Assembly (NCBI GenBank): GCA_046728075.1
Contig: JBKPDV010000224.1
Coordinates: 1 to 17,542 of the forward strand
Source: JBKPDV01 sp046728075
GTDB taxonomy: Bacteria > Acidobacteriota > Thermoanaerobaculia > UBA5066 > Gp7-AA6
DNA: 17,542 nucleotides
Reading direction: 5' to 3'
The notes under the pieces are model-generated. The model searched no databases, had not been told where the DNA came from, and saw nothing but the letters and a program-made list of their open reading frames with translations. Every line of letters starts with the position of its first letter. Within the stretch, counting starts at the first letter, position 1. Shown here in pieces: positions 1-6,855 of the stretch. The position numbers were made by a program, and so were the translations under genes.

Positions 1-24
1 CTCGGAGATGTGTATAAGAGACAG
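1..24 (+). other. Untrimmed Nextera/Tn5 adapter at contig start
   Basis: Bases 6-24 are the 19-bp Tn5 mosaic end used in Nextera libraries, and the five bases before it match the end of the Illumina read-2 Nextera adapter. This is a library artefact, not genome sequence. Reading frames opened here begin with peptides such as MCIRDR or MYKRQ, which are translations of the adapter. Genomic sequence should be taken to start near base 25. Confidence 0.97.
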
Positions 25-70
25 GGGATCAGGAGCTCGGTCGAGCCCCTTTGGGCGAGCCGAGCGCCGG

Positions 71-86
71 TGCGCCGCAAGGCGCA
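71..86 (-). terminator. Small hairpin downstream of the S41 protease gene
   Basis: TGCGCC (71-76) and GGCGCA (81-86) form a perfect 6-bp stem closed by a GCAA tetraloop, about 26 nt beyond the protease stop codon. There is no clear T-tract, so its role as an intrinsic terminator is only a guess from position. Confidence 0.25.
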
Positions 87-111
87 GATCCCGAGCAAGC
101 GGAAGCGACGG

Positions 112-1737
112 TCAGGCTCCGGTCTTCGACGCCCGCGAGGGGCTCGTCTTCTTCGGCAGCGCCGCGATGCGGGCGGCCTCGTCGAACATCGTCAAGGCCT
201 TCTGAACCTGCTGGTCTCCGCTAACCTGAACGCGCCGGCCTGCCTCCAGTCCGAACTTCGAGTTGGCGACTTCCACGCGCAGCGCGAGGTCGACGATGTT
301 GCGGTTGGGGTCTTCGTTGTACTGGCGTTGCAGCTCCTCCGCCGTCGAATAGCCCGATTTCTCGGCGAAACGGAAGAGGTCTTCCCGGAGGGCCGGCGTC
401 ACCGTAATCTCCTGCTGGACTTGAGGGTGGCGGCTCAGCCAGTCGACGGCGAAGTTGAACAGGATGTTGCGCCCGAGCAGCTGGCTCAAGAGCTTCGAAT
501 CGCCGAAGTTGTTCTTGACCAGGACGTCCGGCGTGATCCCCCCGGCGGCGTAGACGATTCGCCCGGCGTCGGTATAGAAGGGCTGGCCCGTCTTGCGCGA
601 CTCGTCCCCGTTCGTGTTGGCCTCCGAAGAGTCCGGATCCGTCGGGTTGACGTACGCGAGCAGGTCGGAAAAGTCGCGCTGAATCCAGCGGCCGGATGGC
701 GTGTAGTAGCGCGCGGTGGTCAGAGCCAGACCGGCCCCGTAGGGGAGGGTGTAGACGCTCTGGACCAATCCCTTGCCCCAACTCCGCTGGCCGACCAGGA
801 GGCCCCGGTCATGGTCTTGGATCGCGCCGGCGACGATCTCCGAAGCCGAAGCGGAGCCGCGGTTGACCAGAACGACCAGCGGCCGGTCGAAGTGAACGCC
901 CTCTCCCGGCGCGTAGAAGTCCTGCGCGGAAGAATTCGTGCGGCCGCGGGTATAGACGACTTTCGATCCCTTCGGCAGGAAGATGTCGGACACATCCACC
1001 GCCTGATCGAGAACCCCTCCGGGGTTCCCGCGCAGGTCGAGCAGCAGGCGCTTCATTCCCTGCTTTTCGAGCTTCTCGATCGCCGAGGCCAGCTCGCGGC
1101 TGGAGGTATGCGTGAAGTCGCGCAGCAGGATGTACCCGGTCTCCGGAGCGACGAGGAAGGCATAGGGGACCGACAGGGTCGGGATTTCCGCGCGGGTAAT
1201 CGTCATTCGAATCGGCTCGTCGAGGCCGGGCCGGCGGATCGTGATCGTGACCTGGCTTCCTTTCGGGCCGCGCAGCTTCTTGACGACCTCGTCAGTCGAG
1301 GCGTCTTCCTTGATCTCGTCGTCCTCGATGGCGCTGATGATGTCGCCGGCCCGCACTCCCATCTTGTACGCGGGAGTCCCCTCCATCGGCGCGATGACCG
1401 TGATTTTGCCCATCCTCTTCTGGATCTGGATGCCGAGGCCAAAGAAGGAGCCGGCCTGCTTCTCTCTCATGGCCGCATAGTCGTCCGGCTCGAGGAAAGC
1501 GGTGTGCGGATCCAGCCGGCCGAGCATGCCGTGGATCGAGGCATAGACGAACTTTTCAGGGCCCATGGGTTCTGGCGCCCACTCCGCGAGGGTCGTCAGG
1601 ATGTCGGCGTACTCGTCCAAAGACGGAGTCTCGCGCTCCGGGGCAGCCAGGAGCTTGTTGCCGACCGCGCCCCCCACGAGGGTTGCGGCGGCCAGAAGCG
1701 CCAGGGCGACGAAGAGTCGGGAGCGGGGCTGGCTCAA
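112..1737 (-). CDS. ctpA: S41 family C-terminal processing peptidase (CtpA/Prc type)
   Basis: Periplasmic serine protease with a Ser/Lys dyad that removes C-terminal tails from envelope proteins. The chosen start is TTG at 1737, because AGGAGG lies 5 nt upstream; an in-frame ATG 18 codons earlier has no such site. From that start the protein is 541 aa. Residues about 8-25 form a hydrophobic signal/anchor. A PDZ domain covers about 98-185 (GIQIQKRMGKITVIAPMEG, then VRAGDII). The protease core has LLLDLRGNPGG near 231-241, the catalytic serine S297 in GSASASEI, and the lysine K322 in SWGKGLVQ. A C-terminal extension of about 190 residues ends in a polar, lysine-rich tail. The gene diverges from tatA across 117 nt. 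Family assignment is firm; the target is unknown. Confidence 0.95.
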   Translation of the reverse strand: MSQPRSRLFVALALLAAATLVGGAVGNKLLAAPERETPSLDEYADILTTLAEWAPEPMGPEKFVYASIHGMLGRLDPHTAFLEPDDYAAMREKQAGSFFGLGIQIQKRMGKITVIAPMEGTPAYKMGVRAGDIISAIEDDEIKEDASTDEVVKKLRGPKGSQVTITIRRPGLDEPIRMTITRAEIPTLSVPYAFLVAPETGYILLRDFTHTSSRELASAIEKLEKQGMKRLLLDLRGNPGGVLDQAVDVSDIFLPKGSKVVYTRGRTNSSAQDFYAPGEGVHFDRPLVVLVNRGSASASEIVAGAIQDHDRGLLVGQRSWGKGLVQSVYTLPYGAGLALTTARYYTPSGRWIQRDFSDLLAYVNPTDPDSSEANTNGDESRKTGQPFYTDAGRIVYAAGGITPDVLVKNNFGDSKLLSQLLGRNILFNFAVDWLSRHPQVQQEITVTPALREDLFRFAEKSGYSTAEELQRQYNEDPNRNIVDLALRVEVANSKFGLEAGRRVQVSGDQQVQKALTMFDEAARIAALPKKTSPSRASKTGA

Positions 1738-1854
1738 GAGATCCTCCTGTTCCGATTCAGGAAACAAACCATTCTGACATGGCCGCGGCAAAAGTCGTAC
1801 CTGGATTCACCCGCCCATCGGCCCAAACGGCGTAGAATCCCCGTCGGAGGAAAC

Positions 1855-2181
1855 ATGTTCGGCTCCATCGGCATGCCCGAATTAATCCTGATTTTCATCG
1901 TGGCGCTGCTTGTGTTTGGGCCCAAGAAGCTGCCCGAGATCGGAAAGTCGATCGGCAAAGGGCTCGCGGAGTTCAAGCGGGCCTCCGACGACCTGAAGAA
2001 AACGATCGAAACCGAGATGGAGCAGGCAAAAGCCGAGGTTTCGTCAGTCAAGGAATCGATCGCGCAGACTCCCACGGGGCCCCGGCCGGTTGAGGCCGCT
2101 CCTCCGCCGGAGCCTTCCGCGGCGCCCCCCGCGGACGTCGCCGCCGCCGAGATCGACTCCCGGCCGATTCACCCCGCTTGA
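1855..2181 (+). CDS. tatA: Twin-arginine translocase subunit TatA/TatB family
   Basis: Small membrane subunit of the Tat system, which exports folded proteins across the inner membrane. The protein is 108 aa: a short N-terminus, one transmembrane helix (about residues 8-22, ELILIFIVALLVFGPKKLP), the FGPKKLPEIGKSIG hinge and amphipathic helix, then a charged segment and a Pro/Ala-rich tail of about 35 residues. The start is ATG 1855, preceded by CGGAGG at 1845-1850. A longer frame running in from the adapter is spurious. The stop codon overlaps the TTG start of tatC. No second tatA/tatB copy is in the window, so it may act as a bifunctional TatA. TatA and TatB cannot be separated firmly by eye. 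Confidence 0.93.
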   Translation: MFGSIGMPELILIFIVALLVFGPKKLPEIGKSIGKGLAEFKRASDDLKKTIETEMEQAKAEVSSVKESIAQTPTGPRPVEAAPPPEPSAAPPADVAAAEIDSRPIHPA

Positions 2182-2957
2182 GCAAGCTCATTCCCCGCCG
2201 GCTGGCGGAGCCCGCGAAGAGCGGCGAGGGGGAAGACGACCTCCCGCGGATGGGCTTTTTCGAGCATCTGGAGGAGCTGCGCAAGCGCATCCTCGTCTGT
2301 CTCGCGGCGGTCTTCGTTCTCTTTTTCGTCGCCTGGGCCTTCGCGCCGCAGCTCTTCGAGTTCCTCGCGGCGCCGGTGCGCAAGGTCCTTCCTCCCGGTC
2401 AAAACCTCTCCTATACGACGCTGACCGAGCCGTTCCTGATGTATTTCCGTGTCGCCCTGTTCGCGGCGATCATCGGCGCCTCTCCCATCATCCTCTGGCA
2501 GATCTGGCTCTTCGTCGCGCCGGCGCTCTACCGGAAAGAGAAGAAATACGTCCTTCCCTTCATCCTGGGCGGCGTGTTCTTCTTCCTGGCCGGCTGCGCA
2601 TTCGGTTACTACGAGGCGTTTCCGCTGGTGGTCGGCTTCCTCGTTGGAGTGGGAAAGAATTTCAATGCTGTCATCACGATCAACGAATACCTCTCCACGG
2701 CCAGCAAGATCATCATGGGACTGGGACTCTGCTTCGAGACTCCGATCCTGATCTTTTTTCTTGCGCGGATGGGCATCGTCTCGGAGAAGTGGCTTCTCGC
2801 CAAGTTCAAGTACGCGGTCCTCGTCATCTTCATCATCGCGGCCATCATCACGCCGACCCCGGACATCGCGACCCAGTGCGTCTTCGCGCTTCCGATGATC
2901 CTGCTCTATCTTTTGGGAATCGCGATTGCCTGGGTCTTTAGGAAGAGAAGCGTCTAA
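2178..2957 (+). CDS. tatC: Twin-arginine translocase subunit TatC
   Basis: Polytopic inner-membrane receptor of the Tat pathway that recognises twin-arginine signal peptides. The protein is 259 aa with the family's N-terminal cytoplasmic motif HLEELRKRI (residues 30-38), six predicted hydrophobic helices, the conserved FETPIL segment and the ITPTPD motif before the last helices. The start chosen is TTG 2178, giving a TTGA overlap with the tatA stop and hence likely translational coupling. An in-frame ATG at 2250, just ahead of the HLEELRKRI motif, is the alternative. The TAA stop (2955-2957) lies inside the first unit of a 7-bp repeat array. Confidence 0.96.
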   Translation: MSKLIPRRLAEPAKSGEGEDDLPRMGFFEHLEELRKRILVCLAAVFVLFFVAWAFAPQLFEFLAAPVRKVLPPGQNLSYTTLTEPFLMYFRVALFAAIIGASPIILWQIWLFVAPALYRKEKKYVLPFILGGVFFFLAGCAFGYYEAFPLVVGFLVGVGKNFNAVITINEYLSTASKIIMGLGLCFETPILIFFLARMGIVSEKWLLAKFKYAVLVIFIIAAIITPTPDIATQCVFALPMILLYLLGIAIAWVFRKRSV

Positions 2958-3029
2958 AGTCTAAGGTCTAAAGTCTAAAGTGGAAGGACGCCGTCCTCGA
3001 ACCTTAGACCTTAGACCTTAGACCTTAGA
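2952..3029. repeat. Heptad repeat array A, inverted arms between tatC and kdsC
   Basis: Left arm 2952-2979 is four 7-bp units of GTCTAAA/GTCTAAG. Right arm 3002-3029 is four units of CCTTAGA, the reverse complement register. They flank a small hairpin (AGGAC/GTCCT). Both convergent stop codons are made by the repeat: the tatC TAA in the left arm and the kdsC TAA (3018-3020) in the right arm. The transcript could fold into a long imperfect stem and so serve as a bidirectional terminator (inference). Confidence 0.9.
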
Positions 3030-3560
3030 CTTCTTATTCCGGGCCAGCACCATCTCGATGAACTCCCGGGCGGCTCCGCGGCCGCCGGCGCGCTTCAAGA
3101 CGACCTGGGCCGCCTTCCGGGCGGCGGGCGTCGCGTCGGCGGGGCAGGCGGAGAAACCGGCAGCCTCGAGCATCGGCAGATCCGGCTCGTCGTCACCCAT
3201 CGCCGCGGTCTCGCTCCGATCGAGCTTCCAGCGCCGGCAGAGCCGCTCGTAGGGAGCCCGCTTCTCATGCTGCCCCTGGATGCAGGCGTGGACTCCGAGA
3301 TCGCGCGCGCGCGCCGATGTGGCTCGAGAAGTCCTCCCGGAGATCCAGGCCACCTTCAGGCCGGCCGCGATCGCCTTGCGGGTCCCGTGTCCGTCCTTCG
3401 TGTCGAAGACCTTGAACTCCGTGCCGTCGCCCGCGAGGTAGATACGGCCGTCGGTCAGGACGCCGTCGACGTCGAAGAACAAGGCCTTGATCTTCGGGGA
3501 TTTGCGATTTGCGATTTGTGATTTGCGATTGAAAGCGCGTCTCTTCAAATCACCAATCAC
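3018..3560 (-). CDS. kdsC: 3-deoxy-D-manno-octulosonate 8-phosphate phosphatase (KdsC)
   Basis: HAD-superfamily phosphatase that removes phosphate from KDO-8-P, releasing KDO for lipopolysaccharide. The frame gives 180 aa, close to the usual 170-190. HAD motif I is DVDGVLTDG, with catalytic aspartates D30 and D32. Motif II lies near WISGRTS (72-78), and motif III/IV is GDDEPDLPM (122-130). The start is uncertain: the only early candidates are GTG 3560 and TTG 3548. GTG 3560 lies inside a heptad repeat array, and a second set of repeat units encodes residues about 11-20 (NRKSQIANRK). No convincing ribosome binding site is visible. It sits 21 nt downstream of kdsD, so co-transcription is likely. 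Confidence 0.93.
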   Translation of the reverse strand: MIGDLKRRAFNRKSQIANRKSPKIKALFFDVDGVLTDGRIYLAGDGTEFKVFDTKDGHGTRKAIAAGLKVAWISGRTSRATSARARDLGVHACIQGQHEKRAPYERLCRRWKLDRSETAAMGDDEPDLPMLEAAGFSACPADATPAARKAAQVVLKRAGGRGAAREFIEMVLARNKKSKV

Positions 3561-3581
3561 AAATCACCAATCACAAATGCG
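3499..3581. repeat. Heptad repeat array B at the kdsD/kdsC junction
   Basis: Units GATTTGC/GATTTGT run from 3499 to 3526 (four copies plus a degenerate fifth), inside the 5' end of kdsC. The inverted units AAATCAC/CAATCAC occupy 3547-3574, with a degenerate last unit to 3581 that abuts the kdsD stop codon (3582-3584). The array therefore supplies the kdsC start codon and about ten of its N-terminal codons. Confidence 0.9.
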
Positions 3582-4538
3582 CTAGCTGATTCCGGCCGAC
3601 AACAGATCGTGCAGATGCAGCGCGCCCGTCAGGCGCCGTTGCCCGTCCACGACGAAAAGAGAGGTGATCTTGGCTTCCTCCATGAACGCGAGAGCCGTGG
3701 AGGCGAAGGTTTCCGGATCAATCGTCTTGGGCCGCGCGTGGAGGCAGTCGCCGGCCGTGCGCGCGAGAAGGCGCAGGTCGGTCTCGATCAACCGCCGCAG
3801 GTCGCCGTCGCTGATGACGCCGAGAAGCTCACCTTTTTCATCGACCACCGCCGTGATCCCCATCATCTTTCGCGACATCTCGTGAACTGCCTCCGCCATC
3901 GGGGTGTCGCGCTCGACGCGGGGGACTCGATCTCCCGTTCGCATCAGATCGCGAACCTTCAGGAACCGCCTGCCGAGCTCGCCCCCCGGGTGGAGCGCCG
4001 CGAAATCGGCCTCTCCGAACCCTCGCATCTCCGAGAGGACCATGGCCAGCGCGTCCCCGACAGCGAGCATCGCGGTCGTCGATGCGGTCGGCGCGAGATT
4101 CAAGGGGCAGGCTTCGCGAGAGATGGCGACGGAGAGGACATGGTCGGCGGCTTTCGCGACGGGGGAGCCGGGCACGCCGGTCAGTACGATCGTGCGGATC
4201 TTGCGCGAGCGCGCGAACTCGAGCAGGCGGACGACTTCGGCCGTCTCACCCGAATACGACAGCGCGAGAACGAGGTCGCCTTCCACGAGCATTCCCAGAT
4301 CACCGTGCGAAGCCTCGGCCGCGTGGAGGAAGTAGGCCGGTGTACCGGTCGACGCCAGAGTCGCCGCGATCTTCTGGCCGACCAGGCCCGACTTGCCGAG
4401 CCCCGTCACACAGAGCCGGCCGCGCATCTCCGCGATTTCCCGTACGGCCTGCTCGAAGGAGGCTCCAAGGTTGCCGATCTGCTCCCGGACGGAGTCCGCC
4501 TCGATCTGAAGGACCCGCCGGGCCGTTTCGAGAATCAC
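3582..4538 (-). CDS. kdsD: Arabinose-5-phosphate isomerase (KdsD/KpsF)
   Basis: Converts ribulose-5-phosphate to arabinose-5-phosphate, the first committed step towards KDO. It is 318 aa, near the family's usual 320-330. A sugar-isomerase (SIS) domain covers about 30-165, with GLGKSGLVGQ (47-56), the ASHGDLGML segment (77-85) and SYSGET (94-99). Two CBS domains follow from about 195, the first ending in GVISDGDLRRL. The start is GTG 4538 with no strong ribosome binding site, preceded by a 161-nt gap holding a heptad array. It lies downstream of the HEAT gene on the same strand and just ahead of kdsC. Confidence 0.95.
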   Translation of the reverse strand: MILETARRVLQIEADSVREQIGNLGASFEQAVREIAEMRGRLCVTGLGKSGLVGQKIAATLASTGTPAYFLHAAEASHGDLGMLVEGDLVLALSYSGETAEVVRLLEFARSRKIRTIVLTGVPGSPVAKAADHVLSVAISREACPLNLAPTASTTAMLAVGDALAMVLSEMRGFGEADFAALHPGGELGRRFLKVRDLMRTGDRVPRVERDTPMAEAVHEMSRKMMGITAVVDEKGELLGVISDGDLRRLIETDLRLLARTAGDCLHARPKTIDPETFASTALAFMEEAKITSLFVVDGQRRLTGALHLHDLLSAGIS

Positions 4539-4581
4539 GGCGGTATCTTATTCGAAGGGTTTTGCTCGAGAGCGGAGTTGT

Positions 4582-4699
4582 CAGTTATCAGTGATCAGTT
4601 ATCAGTTCAAATCCAGGAACAGTGATCAGTTCAAAGACGGGACTCCGGCTTCGAGTACCGAAAACTGAAAACTGATAACTGAAGACTCGGAACTCAGAA
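4582..4699. repeat. Heptad repeat array C between the HEAT gene and kdsD
   Basis: Left arm: CAGTTAT, CAGTGAT, CAGTTAT, CAGTTCA (4582-4609), then two more units at 4620-4633. Right arm, in the opposite sense: AACTGAA, AACTGAT, AACTGAA, GACTCGG, AACTCAG (4663-4697). The right arm runs straight into the TAG stop (4700-4702) of the upstream HEAT gene. Together they fill most of the 161-nt gap, and no gene is visible there. Confidence 0.88.
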
Positions 4700-5794
4700 C
4701 TACTTCAGCACGATCTCCTCGATAAACGACAAGGCCCGCGGATCATTGGACTGTCCAAGCCAGAAGATCGCCTGCTTGCGCACTTCGGCGTTCCGGTTCG
4801 TCCGCGCAACCTGGATCAGCTGCGGGATCGCCTCGTCCTTGGGAAGCTGCGAGAGAGCGAAGACGGCCTTTTTTTTCACCTCGGTCTCCGGGTCCTCGGC
4901 AATGGCGTCGCGGATCGCTCCGACCGCCTTGTGCCCGGCCTTCTGAGCCAACCAGAAGAGCGCCTGGCTGCGAACTCGGGACGAGGAGTCGTTTCGGGCC
5001 ATCCCGATGAGGGTGTCCACGGCTTCCTTCTCGGGGCTCTGCGAGAGAGCGAACGTGACGTGGCGGCGCAGGTCGTCGGAAGAATCTTTCTCGGCGAGAC
5101 CCTTGAGAATGAGGTACCCCGCCCGGCCCCGGGCATTGCCGAGCCAGAAGGCGGCCTGCTGGCGCACGCGATCCGGCTGGCCCGGAGCCACGAGGCGTTG
5201 GAGGGCCGCGTCTGCCGCCGCGTCTTCGTGCATCGCGATGGCGGAGAGAGCGGGTTCTCCGGAGTGCTTGCCGGGCTTGCGCCCCAGGTCCGACTCGGCA
5301 ACGAGAGGCTCGAGAAAAGCCACGCTTTCCGCCGCGGAGACGCCCGTCAGCCAGACCACGGTGGCCCCTTCGGCCTCCAGGGCGCAGTCCTGAGAAAACG
5401 TGCGCAGGCGCGTGAGCTTGCCCGCCTCCAGGCGCGCGAAGAGGAGCAGGCGGTCACCAGCGTCGTGGTCGATGCAATCGCCGCTGTCCGAGTCGAAGAA
5501 CCCGGAGTTGCGGTTCTCGCTCTCCAGATAGCAGCGGCCCCCGCAGGGAGACTTGTCTGCCGCGTCAATCGTGCCGAAGCAGCACATGTGGCGGCGGCCG
5601 ACCATCGGAACATCCCAGGCAGCCCAGATCCGCGCCGGGGAAGCACGTAACAATCTATTTATTGTAGAGCCGAGGCCGCCCGATGCGGCCTCGGACCGCA
5701 GCCTGGCGTTCGTGATCCTCGTGGCCTGCCCGTAGGTGGCGTCTGTGACAAGCAAAGAAAGCGCCGCCAACGCGAATCCCCGCAAGGTTCTCAT
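4700..5794 (-). CDS. Exported HEAT-repeat protein
   Basis: Predicted secreted or periplasmic 364-aa protein of unknown function. The start is ATG 5794, with GAGG 4 nt upstream; an in-frame codon six triplets earlier lies in repeat DNA. Residues 1-23 look like a signal peptide (MRTLRGFALAALSLL, then DATYGQ). The middle has a cysteine-containing segment (MCCFGTIDAADKSPCGGRC). The C-terminal half (about 190-364) holds five HEAT-like helical pairs of about 31-32 residues with recurring RQQAAFWLG, RSQALFWLA, KKKAVFALS and RKQAIFWLG motifs, typical of protein-binding scaffolds. It follows the DUF4097-like gene across a repeat-filled 63-nt gap and is probably part of the ECF sigma operon. The fold is clear; the partner is unknown. 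Confidence 0.85.
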   Translation of the reverse strand: MRTLRGFALAALSLLVTDATYGQATRITNARLRSEAASGGLGSTINRLLRASPARIWAAWDVPMVGRRHMCCFGTIDAADKSPCGGRCYLESENRNSGFFDSDSGDCIDHDAGDRLLLFARLEAGKLTRLRTFSQDCALEAEGATVVWLTGVSAAESVAFLEPLVAESDLGRKPGKHSGEPALSAIAMHEDAAADAALQRLVAPGQPDRVRQQAAFWLGNARGRAGYLILKGLAEKDSSDDLRRHVTFALSQSPEKEAVDTLIGMARNDSSSRVRSQALFWLAQKAGHKAVGAIRDAIAEDPETEVKKKAVFALSQLPKDEAIPQLIQVARTNRNAEVRKQAIFWLGQSNDPRALSFIEEIVLK

Positions 5795-5801
5795 GGTTTC
5801 C

Positions 5802-5870
5802 TCACTTGTCACTTGTCACTTGTCACTTGTCACTTGTCACTTGTCACTCGTCACTCGTCACTCGTCATTT
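5802..5870. repeat. Heptad repeat array D between the DUF4097 and HEAT genes
   Basis: Nine consecutive 7-bp units: six TCACTTG (5802-5843) followed by three TCACTCG (5844-5864), then a degenerate unit. On the coding strand the DUF4097-like gene ends within the array, its TGA (5858-5860) being part of a unit. The array reaches to within about 10 nt of the next start codon. It fills the entire intergenic gap. Confidence 0.95.
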
Positions 5871-6808
5871 CCTTTGATCGACACCGGTCCGTTGACCGTC
5901 GAGAGGCGAACGACCGTTTGTGTGTCTCCGAACTCGACTGCACGCGATTCGTCTTCCCAGCTGCGGCGAGCCTGCGCACAGGCGGCCGCCCGGCAGTTGA
6001 AGGGAGAATGTCCCGCCGACTCGATACGGGTCCCGCTCCGGTAGTTCGACGGAATCCGGACGGAGAGCGGTCCATTGACGGCATGCGCCTCGAGTCCAGC
6101 GCCGTCCCAGCTGCTCCCCGCCAGATCGACCGAAATCGGACCGTTCTGTGTGTGCAGCGTGAGGCGGCCGGAGCCCCCGCGCAGGCTGATTGGCCCGTTG
6201 GACGCCTCGGCATCGAGCTCTCCGCCGGAGTCGCTGACGGAGATCGGACCGTTTTTCGCTCGCGCCTCCACGCGTCCGGAGAGCTCTTTCAGAGAGAGCG
6301 GCCCGTTGGACGTTCGCGCCCGCACGGTGCCCGAAAGTCCTCGAAGAGCGATCGGCCCGTTGCTTGCCTCGACATCCACGGCCGTTCCGCGCGGCGCCTC
6401 GACCAGCAGATACACGAGCCAATCGCCGTTGTCCGGGCCGCTCGTGGAGACCTGCCCGTCGGCCCCGAGCGAAATCGAAACGCGGGAGAGATCCTCCGCC
6501 AGGCGAGCCGCCTTGCAGGCGCGGATCGTTATGTCGCGCCGGTCCGCGCCCGTCACGTACAGGCCGGAGCTCGCCGGCATCCGCATCACCAACGGCTGGG
6601 AAGGAGCAGGCGCTGCGAGCTGTTGCTCGGCGCGAGCGGCCTCGGAGCCGTCGAACTGGACTCGAATCTGCCCGCAATCCTGGATCGGGCCTTCGTCGGT
6701 CGTCGAGACGTTGACGTTGTGACCTCCATAGCGATGCTCGCCTGCAATCGCCGCTACGCTCCAGGCACTCGCGATCAAGATGGTCCCAAGAATCATGGTC
6801 CGGTTCAT
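5858..6808 (-). CDS. Exported DUF4097-like beta-solenoid protein with NGP repeats
   Basis: Protein of 316 aa with a signal peptide (residues 1-22, MNRTMILGTILIASAWSVA, then AIAGE). Its centre is a strict 18-residue repeat: NGP[ILV] recurs at residues 150, 168, 186, 204 and 222, with further copies near 245 and 306. Units look like SNGPISLRGGSGRLTL. This regular beta-strand repeat matches the DUF4097/putative adhesin class that folds as a right-handed solenoid. The start is ATG 6808 with GGGAGG 6 nt upstream. Such proteins are often found with ECF sigma and anti-sigma genes, as here, but their function is not established. The stop codon is supplied by a heptad array. Confidence 0.82.
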   Translation of the reverse strand: MNRTMILGTILIASAWSVAAIAGEHRYGGHNVNVSTTDEGPIQDCGQIRVQFDGSEAARAEQQLAAPAPSQPLVMRMPASSGLYVTGADRRDITIRACKAARLAEDLSRVSISLGADGQVSTSGPDNGDWLVYLLVEAPRGTAVDVEASNGPIALRGLSGTVRARTSNGPLSLKELSGRVEARAKNGPISVSDSGGELDAEASNGPISLRGGSGRLTLHTQNGPISVDLAGSSWDGAGLEAHAVNGPLSVRIPSNYRSGTRIESAGHSPFNCRAAACAQARRSWEDESRAVEFGDTQTVVRLSTVNGPVSIKGNDE

Positions 6809-6820
6809 CTCTTCCTCCCT

Positions 6821-6848
6821 CGTCCTTCGTCTACCGTCTACCGTCTAG
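6821..6848. repeat. Heptad repeat array E
   Basis: Four units: CGTCCTT, CGTCTAC, CGTCTAC, CGTCTAG. They lie in the 47-nt gap between the TPR/HEAT gene stop (6856) and the DUF4097-like start (6808). This is the shortest of the arrays and has no obvious inverted arm. Confidence 0.75.
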
Positions 6849-6855
6849 CGGTCCC

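Noticed and set aside
1738..1854. Promoters between ctpA and tatA
   Set aside because: A TAGAAT box at 1833-1838 is present but no matching -35 element was found at proper spacing.
10..2181. A 723-codon plus-strand frame covering ctpA and tatA
   Set aside because: It begins in the adapter, runs antisense to a clear S41 protease and only becomes real at tatA (1855).
3609..4625. Long plus-strand frames opposite kdsD, and similar ones opposite pyrG, ctpA and the HEAT genes
   Set aside because: High GC gives long antisense open frames. They lack domains and oppose well-identified genes.
5802..5870. CRISPR-like array
   Set aside because: The units are 7 bp with no spacers. This is a simple tandem repeat.
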